From Symbiodinium natans (Eukaryota; Sar; Dinophyceae; Suessiales; Symbiodiniaceae), in assembly GCA_905221605.1 (NCBI GenBank), contig CAJNDS010001313.1, forward strand, positions 1 through 64,000: a stretch of DNA of 64,000 nucleotides, in the 5' to 3' direction. Below the pieces are notes generated by a model. The model had not been told where the DNA came from and ran no database searches. It saw only the letters and a list, made by a program, of their open reading frames with translations. Position 1 is the first letter of the stretch; the number at the start of each line of letters is the position of its first letter. This document shows positions 54,579 to 64,000 of the stretch, in pieces. Both the position numbers and the translations under genes were made by a program.

Positions 54579-55112
54579 CTGCTGGCAAGATAGCTCAAGT
54601 GGCACGCCCAAATCTGCAGATTTGGCAAGTCGTGAGCGTTGATCTTGAGGCAAGCCAAGTGTGTCAATTAGGTGCGAGCTTTGTCAGGCTATGTGAATCG
54701 AAAGGTGAGGCCGCTTGACAACTACCCTAGCCAACCAAGCCCCGTTGTTCGGCATTGAGCGCAGCCTTCTCAACGTACGGGAAGCTGCGGCTGATAGTTG
54801 CAGTCGCCTGCTCGAGGGTCCACACAATCTTGACATAATTTGGTTCACTTCAATTGCGGCTGGATGCGGCTGACCCTCGCTGCGCGGCGCAAGAAGCGGA
54901 TGTGGCTTTTTGAAGGAGCCTCGGCAATTGCATAAGAGAGACTGCCCTTTCCGCAGCTCACAGCAAGTGCTGAGGTCTGGACCAGCATTGGCAGCATGCT
55001 AGCCAGGCTGAGCACACTCTATAATAGGAACAGCCGTCTAGCCAAACGAGCGCAGTTATCCAGGCAACTCCATGTGCACACAATGCGGCCTGAGAGTGTT
55101 TGTCACGGGCAG

Positions 55113-55406
55113 CTAGCAAGCTGAAGTTTGTGGCTGCAACGTTTCTGAAGAAGTGCTTTCTGTGCCTTTGTTGGTTGTGGGACCTTCTGGTTGCCGAGCG
55201 GAACGCACATGGGCTTTCGCGGTTTTGCAAACTAAAGACACCACAAGAACTCGCTGACTCCTGGAGGAAGACTTGACCTTCCAGCCCGGAGTCACGTGGT
55301 CGAAGTGGACGCTGCCTGCCTCGCCCTGCACGGAGATTCGCAGAAACCCACTCGAGCGCTGCATGCGAAGCCTCCCCAACGGCACTGAAGCCTCCGCCAC
55401 AACGGT
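55113..55406 (-). CDS. Candidate exon of an unidentified protein
   Basis: The minus strand encodes AEASVPLGRLRMQRSSGFLR, ISVQGEAGSVHFDHVTPGWK and VKSSSRSQRVLVVSL, ending in a polar segment and a stop at 55,113. It could be the last exon of an upstream gene or an N-terminal exon of the polymerase. The mix of short beta-like segments (FLRISVQGEAGSVHFD) suggests a beta-sandwich, but no family is recognised. Splice borders are uncertain. Confidence 0.4.
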   Translation of the reverse strand, partial: TVVAEASVPLGRLRMQRSSGFLRISVQGEAGSVHFDHVTPGWKVKSSSRSQRVLVVSLVCKTAKAHVRSARQPEGPTTNKGTESTSSETLQPQTSAC

Positions 55407-56308
55407 TCCAGAAGACTGCAGAGGCCCACTGCGTGCAGATACCTGCAGAAACGTTTTGACAACTATGAGCAGCTGTGTGACAAAGACCTCTTTGATATTG
55501 TGTCAATTTTGCACACGGGGAACGCTTTGTCGCAGCCTGGCTATCAAGCCCGCCAATTGCTTGGCTCGATTTCCATGCTTATACCTGCCTCCGCGTCCAT
55601 GGCATCAAGCAAGACTGCCTCTGCGAGGTCGCGGGTGCCGTGCATGGGCAAGCTGCCTGAGCACCAGGGCTGAGCACCGGCAAATTCTGCTTGAGGCCTG
55701 GACTTCAAGTGCCCTCAACCTCTGCTCATGCACAAGAACCCACGCACACACCTGAGGAGGCATTTGCCAGTAGCCTGTCAGTTCCACAACTGTCGACCCA
55801 TTGCGAGATCCCATTGAGGCCATCACTCCGCATCTGCGTACTTGTGTTGGAACTGCTGTGAGCTAGAAGATTTGACCTGGACAGCGTCGTTCAGTGCTCG
55901 GCACAACCTATCACAACCTATCACAACCTCAGACTCGCAGTGCTGCAGGCTCACCGTCGCCTCATTCCTTTCCTGGCAAGCTAAACAAACTCCCAGGCCG
56001 CACCCTGGTATGCAAGGCGTCCCGGCTTGGCAGTGCTTTGTTCCGGCGGGTTGGTTCCTCGGGACAGCAAAGCACTGCTACCACCTGCGTGGTCCGTCCC
56101 TGGGGCGCCCCAGAAAGTTGGCAAATGAGTGTGACAATGCGTCACGGCTACTTTAAGTCAGAGTCGGGGAGTGGGATGGCCCACCAACCCCGTACTGATG
56201 CATAAGCCCATGAGGAGCATGAAATGTTGAAGGATTATGAAGGCTCAGGCCACCATCCAAAAGCTAAGTTCAATGCACGCAGAACAAAATAGCAAAGATG
56301 GTACGGAC

Positions 56309-57020
56309 CTGTAGACTTCAGATTCAGGGTGTGACCTCCGAGGTCCAGCGCGTCGCCCAACACCTTCGGCCAACATTGAGCGCGAACGGGTTGCTTCAAA
56401 AGGCATATATCCGTGGTGACATCATGTGCCATGGATCATAATGGTAGAATGGTCCAACGTCGCTGCAACCACCATGCCCTGCTGTGGCCACCACATCTCT
56501 CAGAGCATGGTTGTCATGGGAGACGCCAAGCCCTGCCAAGGCGGCGTTCGATGAAAGCAGCACGCCCACAGCATCCCAAGATTCTAGATTCTTAAGCTTC
56601 TTCAGACTAAGTCACGAGTCTGCAGCCCTGAGGGCTGCAGGCCTCCAGATCGTTGGTCGAACTTCTGGGAAACAGCTTTGACGACCTGACAGGTTCTGGG
56701 AATGCACGATCCATTTCGGGAACCTGTAGTCTCCTGAAGTCCTGCTTCCATTCGCCCCGTATTTGGCACACAACTCTGGGGAATAGAGCCGACAGCTACG
56801 TACGGCGAGTCTGCAAGCTTGCGATGGAGTCCACAGGTCTTGCCTCCTGCGTGCCCTGGTTCAGAACAGGGACTTTCTTCGACACTTGGAGTGCGTCTGT
56901 AGCCTGCCACCACAGCAGCACAACCTCCACCACCCTACGCTGCCACATGGTTATTTTCGACAAAAGGTCACCACGTAGGCCAGATCCGGTCTCTTGTGTG
57001 CCGCTGGAGAGCAACGAAGG
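56309..57020 (-). CDS. Two candidate exons of an unidentified protein
   Basis: Near 56,309-56,435 the minus strand reads AHDVTTDICLLKQPVRAQCW, then PKVLGDALDLGGHTLNLKST, ending at a GT donor (GTCCGTAC). Near 56,800-57,000 it reads GLRGDLLSKITMWQRRVVEV, then VLLWWQATDALQVSKKVPVL. Both look like real protein. An overlapping plus-strand frame of 178 codons (56,653-57,189) is likely the shadow. The region 55,420-56,300 has further weak frames. No family assigned. Confidence 0.4.
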
Positions 57021-57329
57021 CATCGTTGCACATTTTTTCAGACACCACTCAGATTTCTCGAGCTTTGTTATTATCGCTCCTCATCATGCTCTCTCTTTTC
57101 AGGATTCCTCGGGTGATTGTCGCTGTCAACCTCACACCCCCGAAAGGTGCCCGGTGTCGTTGATGCTTTCCATCTCATTAGTGGCATGAAGTCAGATCTG
57201 AGCCCGTGGCCGTGAGATTGAAGCTCACTTCGCCTGAGCCTCAGCAGGACCAAGCTGACAGCCACACTCTGAGGCATGGAGATGGGTAGAAGAAGCAGAG
57301 CGTAGCAACTACCGCCCCTTTCCCCCCCC

Positions 57330-57545
57330 CCCCCTCCTTACTGTATAAAACCCTAAACCCTAAACCCTAAACCCCCCCCGTTTTACGGCAGACCCAAGCT
57401 CTTTCCTGGCGGTAGACTTGCCTGAGGGTCCGGCTTTCGGGGAGCTTGGCTCCCAGCCTAGGTTGAGGGGTTTAGGGTAAGTTTAGGGGTTTAGGGTTTA
57501 GGGTTTAGGGTAAGTTTAGGTAGGGTTTGGGATAAGCTTAGGGTA
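57330..57545. repeat. Telomere-like repeats in both orientations plus C runs
   Basis: C run at 57,321-57,332. ACCCTAAACCCTAAACCCTA at 57,349-57,374. GGGGTTTAGGGTAAGTTTAG and GTTTAGGGTTTAGGGTAAG at 57,467-57,545. The two arrays face each other about 95 bp apart. Confidence 0.85.
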
Positions 57546-57679
57546 CAAAGGTAAAATTGCCAAGCAAACCAAGCGTGACAAGCAAAAGTATCGAATCGGT
57601 AGTTACAGTTACAGTCCCAGCAAGGGCAGCACACAAAACAACTCTGAGACATCTCCTCATTTAAGTCTTTAAGTCACAA

Positions 57680-57715
57680 TGTGTATATGTATATATATAT
57701 ATATATACATATCTC
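57680..57715. repeat. (TA)n microsatellite
   Basis: TATATATATATATATATACA in a gene-free stretch. Confidence 0.9.
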
Positions 57716-60490
57716 TGTGTGCGTGGCGTGGATGCATACACACATCACAGCGCGTCACACAAGATCGTGACGCGTCTGTACTCCTTTTCTTGTTCGGTCC
57801 TTGGAACCCAGCACGGCTGTCCCCAAGTCAGAAGAAGTCAAGCTCAACGCCAGAGAATCGTCCTCCACCTAGGCATGCTGATCGCAAAGTCTTATCTCCA
57901 GAGTTGAGTAGAGTCAACCCTTGAACAACAATGCTATGCTGCGGCTACTCTGGTTGGCATGGCCTCTATATGTGTTCACATATTTGAGGATCCGTCCACT
58001 TGCTTGTCCGCTTTGGCAGCCAAACTGCTGCGGACCTGTCATGTGATCATGTGGCTTCACAATCAACCTGTTGGCGGTATGAAGCTGCGATTCTGAGCAA
58101 CTCTTCCTGCCCAGCGAACCCAGACCCCACACTCTAAAACACTTTCAGGAAGGATTCTTAGCATCAGTGCTAACAACAGCAACCCAAAACAGGTTTGACA
58201 TTTCCTGCGCTTCCTCGAAGTGACATCTGAACTTCTCATGGTTCAGAAAGACAACACTCACTCGAACTTCCAACTAGACCGACAGACTTGCACTGGCAAG
58301 TCTTGTATGGAGCATTTACGCGCATGTTTTAGCAGGCTGTCAACAGGGATTCTTCGCCTAGGTGATTCCCCTCCCCTACTTTCGTATTGACGAACGTTTC
58401 AAAGCACGTTTGTAGAGCATTCAAGTGAACAGTCTTTGTTGGGGACAATGTAACAATCGCATGGCACAGCCGGTGGGCTTCAAGGTGCAGTAGGGAGAAC
58501 AAACATGTCCAACAAGTTCACTTCAAAAAACTACGAACCTGCTCACGAGGCCTGCCTGGCTTTCCTTGTACTTTAGAACCGAGCATGCGACTGCACAAGA
58601 GAAGAAGGGAACGAAAACTGATAGATCAGAGATTCACAGGCACAGGACGAAAATAGGCCATGGATAAGAATACATTCTGCACGCAGAAAATTCAGATGGC
58701 GCAGAAAAGAAGGACGCATAAGCATATCGCATCAAAAATTCGGAGTAAGCTTCGCGAGGTCATCGGTGGGCAAAACTATGGCTGATGAAATCAACAAAAA
58801 ACAATTTCCAAGTGCTTAAATCGGAGAAGCCCCCGAGGCGTCCATGACGACGCCCAGACTGCATGATCCCATGCCATTGGAGAACAAGCGAAGTGGTTTC
58901 CTACATTGTGGCCGCATCCTTAACAATCTAGGTGCCACTTTGGGTGAGTCACAAAGTTTGTTTCTGGCAGATGTCCTGAAGTCGTTTCCTCGCTTCAAGC
59001 TTGCACAAAGCGAATCCGCCAGCACAAGGTGTCACGAAACAAGACGCACCAAGGAAAGTACAAAAGAGTCTTGCGGACATAATTGTGCGTTTGCAACACG
59101 AGTTGGAAAGCCAATCTCTCAGCATTTCAACAACCAAGATTCGTTTCAAGCTGTTTGAGGGTGCCTGATTGACAATGACGAACAGTCAAGTGTCGAGAAA
59201 GAGGCTGGCGTGATGATTCAAGCTGGTACCTGTCATTTCTACATAAATTAAAACTCAGACGTTTCACCCGCAAGGCTTCATCATCGCAGTCTTTCCCGGC
59301 ACTAAGATACAACTATATTCTTTAAAGAACGGAACAACGGAGCTGATGAACGAATGTGTCCAGCTACACGAGGCACACGGCATTTTCACAACCGCAGGAA
59401 GTTTTGCACATGTTTGTGCAAGGACTTCCCCAACTTACAGTCGCTGTACGCGCTCGGTCTCCGGAGAAGAAATCGCAATATCTGGAGCTTTCATAAGGAC
59501 TGCTCGAGAATGTGGCACAAGCATAATGAGGCATGTGGCCATGTAGCTGGCAGGGAATTTAAATGCAGCAGCGAGCTCCAAATTTTCACCTCCTTCTTCT
59601 TACTACCCCAAACAAGGGTACCATCATACATGTTGCGATTTACGCACGCTTTTGTGAAAGGATCAGGTGCGGGGTGCCTGGCCAGATCCTTTTGGCAGGT
59701 TTTGGGCTGCCTCCGCACGCTTCGGCGACTTCGCAGCAAGCCTCACGCACCATGACGAAGGTTCTGCTTGATAGGGTGGTTCTTTCATGCTCTTTTGATG
59801 ATTAATGTAGGGTAAGAATCTTGGGAATGCGAAAGAGTACTAGGAGGGCATGCTGACCAGCGGCCTGCTTATCAGGAATGAATCTGCTGGCAATGAACAC
59901 GTAAAGATGGAGGGCTGAGTGAACAAGGAGATGACTGGGCCAGGTCCACAGTGTGGCTGTAAAGGCCACTGGTGTTTCAGGCAACGGTTGGTTTCATATT
60001 TACAGACTCCCTGGGCGCCTACTTACTCAACCATTCAATAAGAAGCCAGTAAGAAGACGATCTAGACTCAGGAGGTGGCTGCACAGGAAGGTTAGGGCCC
60101 TTATCTCCCAGCGTGTGGTCCGTCAGGACGTCTTAGGACAGCTGACAGCTTTTCCTTGCAGATTCCGGGGCCGACCTTTCAAGGCCGGAAGCGTCTCTAA
60201 ATGCACCAAGGCTTTAGGTCCTCGACTCTCATTGGGTGTACAGGTTATAGCTGAGCCAGGTCCTGGTGCATTTTGAAAGCGGGTGCGAGGGAAACAAAGA
60301 CCGACAGGGGGACATCGTGGGTGGCCTTCTCGGTGGATACCTGTACACATTGTTTCATCTGACGCAGGCAGATTCGGGATCCGGTTGTCCAAGAGAATGG
60401 TCTCCGCTCCACGAGGGGGCGAAGAAAACGCAGCAAGCTAGATCAGAGAGGGCAGAGGAGGAGGGGGACGGAATGCACGAACACGGGTGC
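57716..60490. other. 2.7 kb without a readable gene
   Basis: Frames on both strands lack motifs. The sequence between 58,130 and 59,750 is somewhat AT-richer and has several plus-strand frames (59,354-59,755, 133 codons; 59,953-60,276), none with recognisable domains or splice context. Untranslated or intergenic sequence is most likely. Confidence 0.35.
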
Positions 60491-60667
60491 CTTCGCCAGT
60501 AGGAGGATATGGTTGTTTTCCTCAGGCCCAAGCTCAGCGATAAGCTCATCGACTGCAGCCTCACACAGGAGACGCGGCACCCTTCGCTTGAGCAGTCTTT
60601 TCATTCCAAAGATGTACTGCTCAAAGGCTGAGGGCTCTGCCGTGTTCACATCAATGCCTTTGGACTT
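60491..60667 (-). CDS. 59-codon exon of an unidentified helical protein
   Basis: Bounded by acceptor GACCCTCAG and a GC donor (GCACCC), phase 0 at both ends: KSKGIDVNTAEPSAFEQYIF, GMKRLLKRRVPRLLCEAAVD, ELIAELGPEENNHILLLAK. It is strongly protein-like, helical and charged, with no low complexity. It lies downstream of the hydrolase gene on the same strand. I do not recognise the family. A plus-strand frame at 60,800-60,950 is probably unrelated. Confidence 0.6.
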
Positions 60668-61458
60668 CTGAGGGTCCTAGCAATTGAGCTGAGTGCTGTG
60701 TGCAGGCAAGTGGGTGGGCGAAAAGAGGAAGGTCCAGGTATGCTTGCTCGTTGGCAGCGAGCGCTCAGAGTGAGACGAGCCTCAAGCTCCTGTACGATGG
60801 AAGCAACAATGACTGCGCCTGATCAGCTTGCGCAGTTGCGGGTCATGCTGGGCTGTTTGTCGTGGCTGAGGCGTCAGCTGGTTTTCAAGGAAGCCACAAA
60901 GACTTGCACAGAAGGGGCTCGCACGACCTGCCCGTATCAGAAGATGCGGCTCAAGGCTCAAGCTAGCAGACTCCGAGGAGCTTACCTGAAGGGGTCCAAT
61001 GTGGCACTACTCCCGACCACACACACCTATGCACAGGGCCTCTGTGACGCGACCACGGGCTTTCGGATCCACGACTAACATCTTGGCCTCACTCTGTGAA
61101 GAGATGCTGGGATTGCACGCCAGTTCTTTCAAGGATAGGCAAGTCTGGCATTGGGGCCCCAGTCCAGCACCGGCGCCACGGCATCCTCAAGTACGTGACC
61201 ACCAGGCCTCAGAAGCCAAAAGTGGTTCTGGCACAGTCGCTCGTCTCCCTCCTCCCTGAATCCACCATCATCTGTATTGAAATGTCATCTACAGCAATGG
61301 AGCCTTCTAATCTTTGAGCATGGCTCTAGCATGGTGATGCATGGGACTTCGCTTTTCTCCGCAGTGTGTCCACAGCCTACTATGTGCACAACCAAGCGGC
61401 ACCTGCAAGTCTTTGGCAGGATCCCAAGAAAGGAACCACGTTATAGAAACCTGTATAT

Positions 61459-61510
61459 GTAGAACTACATGTACGTATATGTATACACACATATATAGTA
61501 CACGTATATA
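61459..61510. repeat. TATA-rich microsatellite
   Basis: GTATATGTATACACACATAT region just 3' of the hydrolase stop codon. Confidence 0.8.
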
Positions 61511-61520
61511 GCATGTGGGT

Positions 61521-62321
61521 TCAAGACCCTCGGTAAGTTGAGTAGCTAAATGGCGAAACAAGTAATGGAACATGGTAATGGCTCTCAGCTTCCTGAATCT
61601 CGAAAACGATCCTCACAAAGGGGTAGAAGCATGGCGTACCTGTCCGCGTGCTCCAAGGTCTCACAGTCACACAGTGTGCTATCGCGGAAGCATGCAAATA
61701 CGAAAGCAGATACATCGACGAAAGGCTTGTTGAAGAGAACCCACGGGTGAGCTGCCAGTCGTAAGGGAAGATGGCTCGCAGATGCTTGCAGCTTGCATCA
61801 ATTTTAGAAGATCCCGCGCACCTTGGCCCTTGAAATACTCTGACGTGTCAAAAGCAAGCTCGAAGACCTTCAAAGAGCAGGCCACATGATGCCGCATGTC
61901 AACGCATTTTGGCACCCTTTAGGGGCCGAGGGGCCTCTCCTGGTAGGAGCTGCAAACCTTCTGCCAGGCCGGGCACACGGCCATCGGAGTTGGTGCGCGC
62001 CACCTCTGACCGGTGCCAGTTTGAAGTCATTTGAAGTCGTTTGAGCAGTTCTCTGAGTAACTCTGTTCCCCCCAAAAAAGCTCATCCGATGCCCATGAGT
62101 GCTCTTGGGAACTCAGCTCCTTCAGAATCTTCCACGTGCTCTGGCCGGTAGCATCCTCGCCCTGACGACGCATGATTGGAGGGGAGAAGGAAGCTAAGAT
62201 ATCCCATCCCAAGGAAGTATGCGCCGGCCTCCTTCTTCTTCAGGCTCACTTGCAGCCCTTCTGCTGGCCGGCCAGTGGCTGTGTTGAGCGCATGCGTGGT
62301 TATGGGCCCAGCAGCGGCCAT
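61521..62321 (-). CDS. URAH: 5-hydroxyisourate hydrolase (transthyretin-like), complete, five exons
   Basis: Exons: 62,229-62,321 (ATG at 62,319-62,321), 62,113-62,161, 61,935-62,005, 61,822-61,867 and 61,521-61,639 (stop 61,521-61,523). All phases join to give 125 residues, the usual length. The enzyme opens the ring of 5-hydroxyisourate, the urate oxidase product, on the way to allantoin. Family signatures are complete: [20 protein letters not shown] (His10), [20 protein letters not shown] (Arg51), [37 protein letters not shown] (His107) and the C-terminal YRGS. Donors are GC, GT, GC, GT; introns are 67, 107, 67 and 182 bp. An in-frame ATG at 62,393 would add 24 residues (MITLPQLCFAH...); no peroxisomal PTS2 is obvious there and YRGS is not PTS1. 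No urate oxidase gene is nearby. Confidence 0.93.
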
Positions 62322-62769
62322 GGATTTGGCAGTGGAGTAGTGAGTAGAGTGACGGGAACAGTGGGCAAAGCACAGCTGTGGCAAAGTGATCATGCTTGCT
62401 GGCTAATTACTGAGCCGACACATTTCGGGCAGCTGGTTGCGCTTGATCGTGCTTCTTAATGCATGCCAGTTACCTCCATTGATGTGCTCCAGCGTGCATG
62501 ATTCGGACCGGCGTGTATGATCGTGTATGCTTCAGTCGCCTTCGTAGCGTCAGCATGAGGCGGCTTGCAAGACTAGGCAGCGCACTTGTCGCTGAGGTGT
62601 GCTCCAACAGGCTCGAACCTTGTCACGTTGAGACCGGCTCCCGCAAGTAAGACTACAGCGCGAAGATCTGAGCAGAAACTCTAGGCATACAGACTTCCCA
62701 GAGGAGATCCGCATGATCAGCTCCCCAAGGCCTTTGTCAGGCAAGAAGGGTTAAAGGTGAGATCGCACC

Positions 62770-62885
62770 AGTCATCTAGAATATTCTAGAATAATGGTGC
62801 CCTTTGAGGTAGTATAGCCAGTATAGTATCATATCGTATATTATGGTATAGAATACTACAGTAGAGTATATAGTAGAAGTATAGG
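62770..62885. repeat. AT-rich TAGTATAG-type repeat
   Basis: GTATAGTATCATATCGTATA and related units between the kinase and hydrolase genes. Otherwise 62,400-63,220 has no recognised exon. Confidence 0.7.
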
Positions 62886-63221
62886 TCTCTTGATGGGATG
62901 CGTTCAGCGGCGACCAACGTTCATGTTAAGAAAGACAGGAGCTGGGCACAGCATCTGCTAGAATGAACTGCTGAACAGCTGGGTTCTGAATCGTCTGAAT
63001 CGCAGGCAGGGGTTGGCAAGCTTGCCGTGAAACCAGCGATGAATCTGGCATAATCTCGTGGTGAGGCCAGGGGCCAAGTCGAACCACTACAACTCCATGC
63101 AGAGGAAACACGGCCCACGCATTCACAAAACAGTCATCGCTCGCATCAAAGCTCGTTGCTCCTCGCTGATTAAGTATGGACCTCAAGAATACGCACTCAG
63201 CGATCTGAGGGCAAGGGCTTC

Positions 63222-63926
63222 TTCCCTCGAATGGTCGCTTGAAGCAGCCCAGCCTGAGGAATGCAAGAAACACTTGAACAAGAGTGAGTGCATTCAACTG
63301 GGGGCTGCTGTATATTCGGGCGAAGCTGACCGAAACTATACTGAAGATCCTCTTGCGACTCGCTTCTTGAGGACGGAACTCATAGAGCATGACGCCCAGA
63401 CTCCACACCTCATGCAGCTCTAGTGGCACCATGGGACTGCAGTTCGTGTGCGCAGACTGTAGTCCAGCGCACGGCCAAGATCATCTCATGCCCTGATAGG
63501 GGTAACTTTTCTGCTGCTGAAGCCGTACCGCACAACACCAAGACAGAACAACCCCATATGATGGGAATTCCTGGAAATCCAATCTGTGAAACATCCAGAT
63601 GAGAGAGCGCGCATCGCATGGTGCTCCATACGCCTCAGCCGCCACCCGAGATCATGCAAGAAGGGCACTTTTAATGCTACTTGCAAGTGCACAATCAAGC
63701 AAGAGAACGTGTGCTAGATGGTGGCGCTCAGACTATCGAACTCCAGCAGGGTCCACTCAAGCCCCTCACCTCGCCAGCAACAATTTCCGGCGCCTTAGGA
63801 TCTGCGCACATCGGTTACGACACGATACCTGAAAGCCATAAGTGCAGGTGACGGTGAGTGCCGTGCCATGTATGTGGGAGAGCCCACGCATGTCATGTTG
63901 TCGACCATGGTGGTTCCAGCCATAAC
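63222..63926 (-). CDS. NEK-like protein kinase, central exons (partial; continues past the right edge)
   Basis: Exons: 63,867-63,926 (VMAGTTMVDNMTCVGSPTYM, activation loop; GC donor), 63,770-63,793 (24-nt exon APEIVAGE; GT donor), probably about 63,492-63,513 (QKSYPYQ), 63,380-63,408 (29-nt exon VWSLGVMLYE; GT donor) and 63,253 down to about 63,222 (LGCFKRPFEGRS). Phases agree where both sides are fixed. CVGSPTYM+APE is the P+1 loop and APE motif; VWSLGVMLYELGCFKRPFEG matches subdomain IX of NIMA-related kinases (ALGxxLYELCxLKxPFEG). ATP-binding and catalytic-loop exons must lie beyond 64,000, and subdomains X-XI were not found below 63,222. The usual SD before VW is not visible; the preceding residue depends on the uncertain third exon. 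Confidence 0.75.
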
Positions 63927-64000
63927 CTGCAACTGCGAAAATCGAATTCCTCTCTCTTAGATCCTCCGCAGTTCGCTTTATGAGGTGAGCTCTATTCTCG

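Noticed and set aside
60760-60960. Plus-strand frame resembling a copia-type polyprotein segment (PDQLAQLRVMLGCLSWLRRQ)
   Set aside because: Similarity to the retroelement LxWxxRQ pattern is weak; no adjacent integrase or RNase H motif, and no long terminal repeats were seen.

Overview
The window looks like nuclear DNA of a dinoflagellate, most like the Symbiodinium/Suessiales type. Five things point there: protein genes broken into many small exons; introns that often start with GC (sometimes GA) instead of GT but still end in AG; interstitial plant-type telomere repeats (TTTAGGG/CCCTAAA); very large simple-repeat tracts; and every gene I can read lying on the minus strand, as in long unidirectional clusters. 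No rRNA, tRNA, bacterial operon or CRISPR was found. Exons were found by reading family motifs and checking that codon phases join; none is confirmed by transcripts.

Layout (minus-strand genes run from high to low coordinates). 0-9 kb: an unidentified acidic-protein gene split by an introner-like element (0.7-1.2 kb), a weak exon near 4.5 kb, and a THUMP-type RNA methyltransferase (6.9-7.8 kb). 9.35-11.6 kb: a block of minisatellites bounded by a 42-bp inverted repeat. 12-26 kb: exons of several unidentified proteins, with introns made of small inverted-repeat elements and/or telomere repeats.

27.2-54.6 kb: a very large gene for a family A DNA polymerase with a proofreading exonuclease, of the plant/protist organellar (POP) type. 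Exonuclease exons lie at 54.6-49.9 kb, the linker at 44.8-44.1 kb, the polymerase domain at 42.9-36.7 kb and 28.5-27.2 kb. One intron (44,833-49,934) holds a complete same-strand gene for a multi-pass membrane class 3 lipase. Another large intron holds the 2.2-kb TG/TCTG/TCTCTG satellite at 38.4-40.6 kb. Coiled-coil exons at 32.1-32.5 kb lie between the two halves of the polymerase domain.

55-64 kb: isolated exons of unknown proteins, a repeat-poor stretch with no readable gene (about 57.6-60.4 kb), a complete five-exon 5-hydroxyisourate hydrolase gene (61.5-62.3 kb), and the activation-loop to subdomain IX part of a NEK-like protein kinase that runs off the right edge.

The most unusual theme is how introns are built. 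At least three introns coincide almost exactly with short terminal-inverted-repeat elements (introners). Several others consist largely of telomere repeats, including a 45-bp lipase intron. One intron appears to combine both. The functions present (organellar replication/proofreading, purine catabolism, RNA methylation, lipid hydrolysis, signalling) do not form an evident pathway; they look like ordinary neighbours in one gene array.
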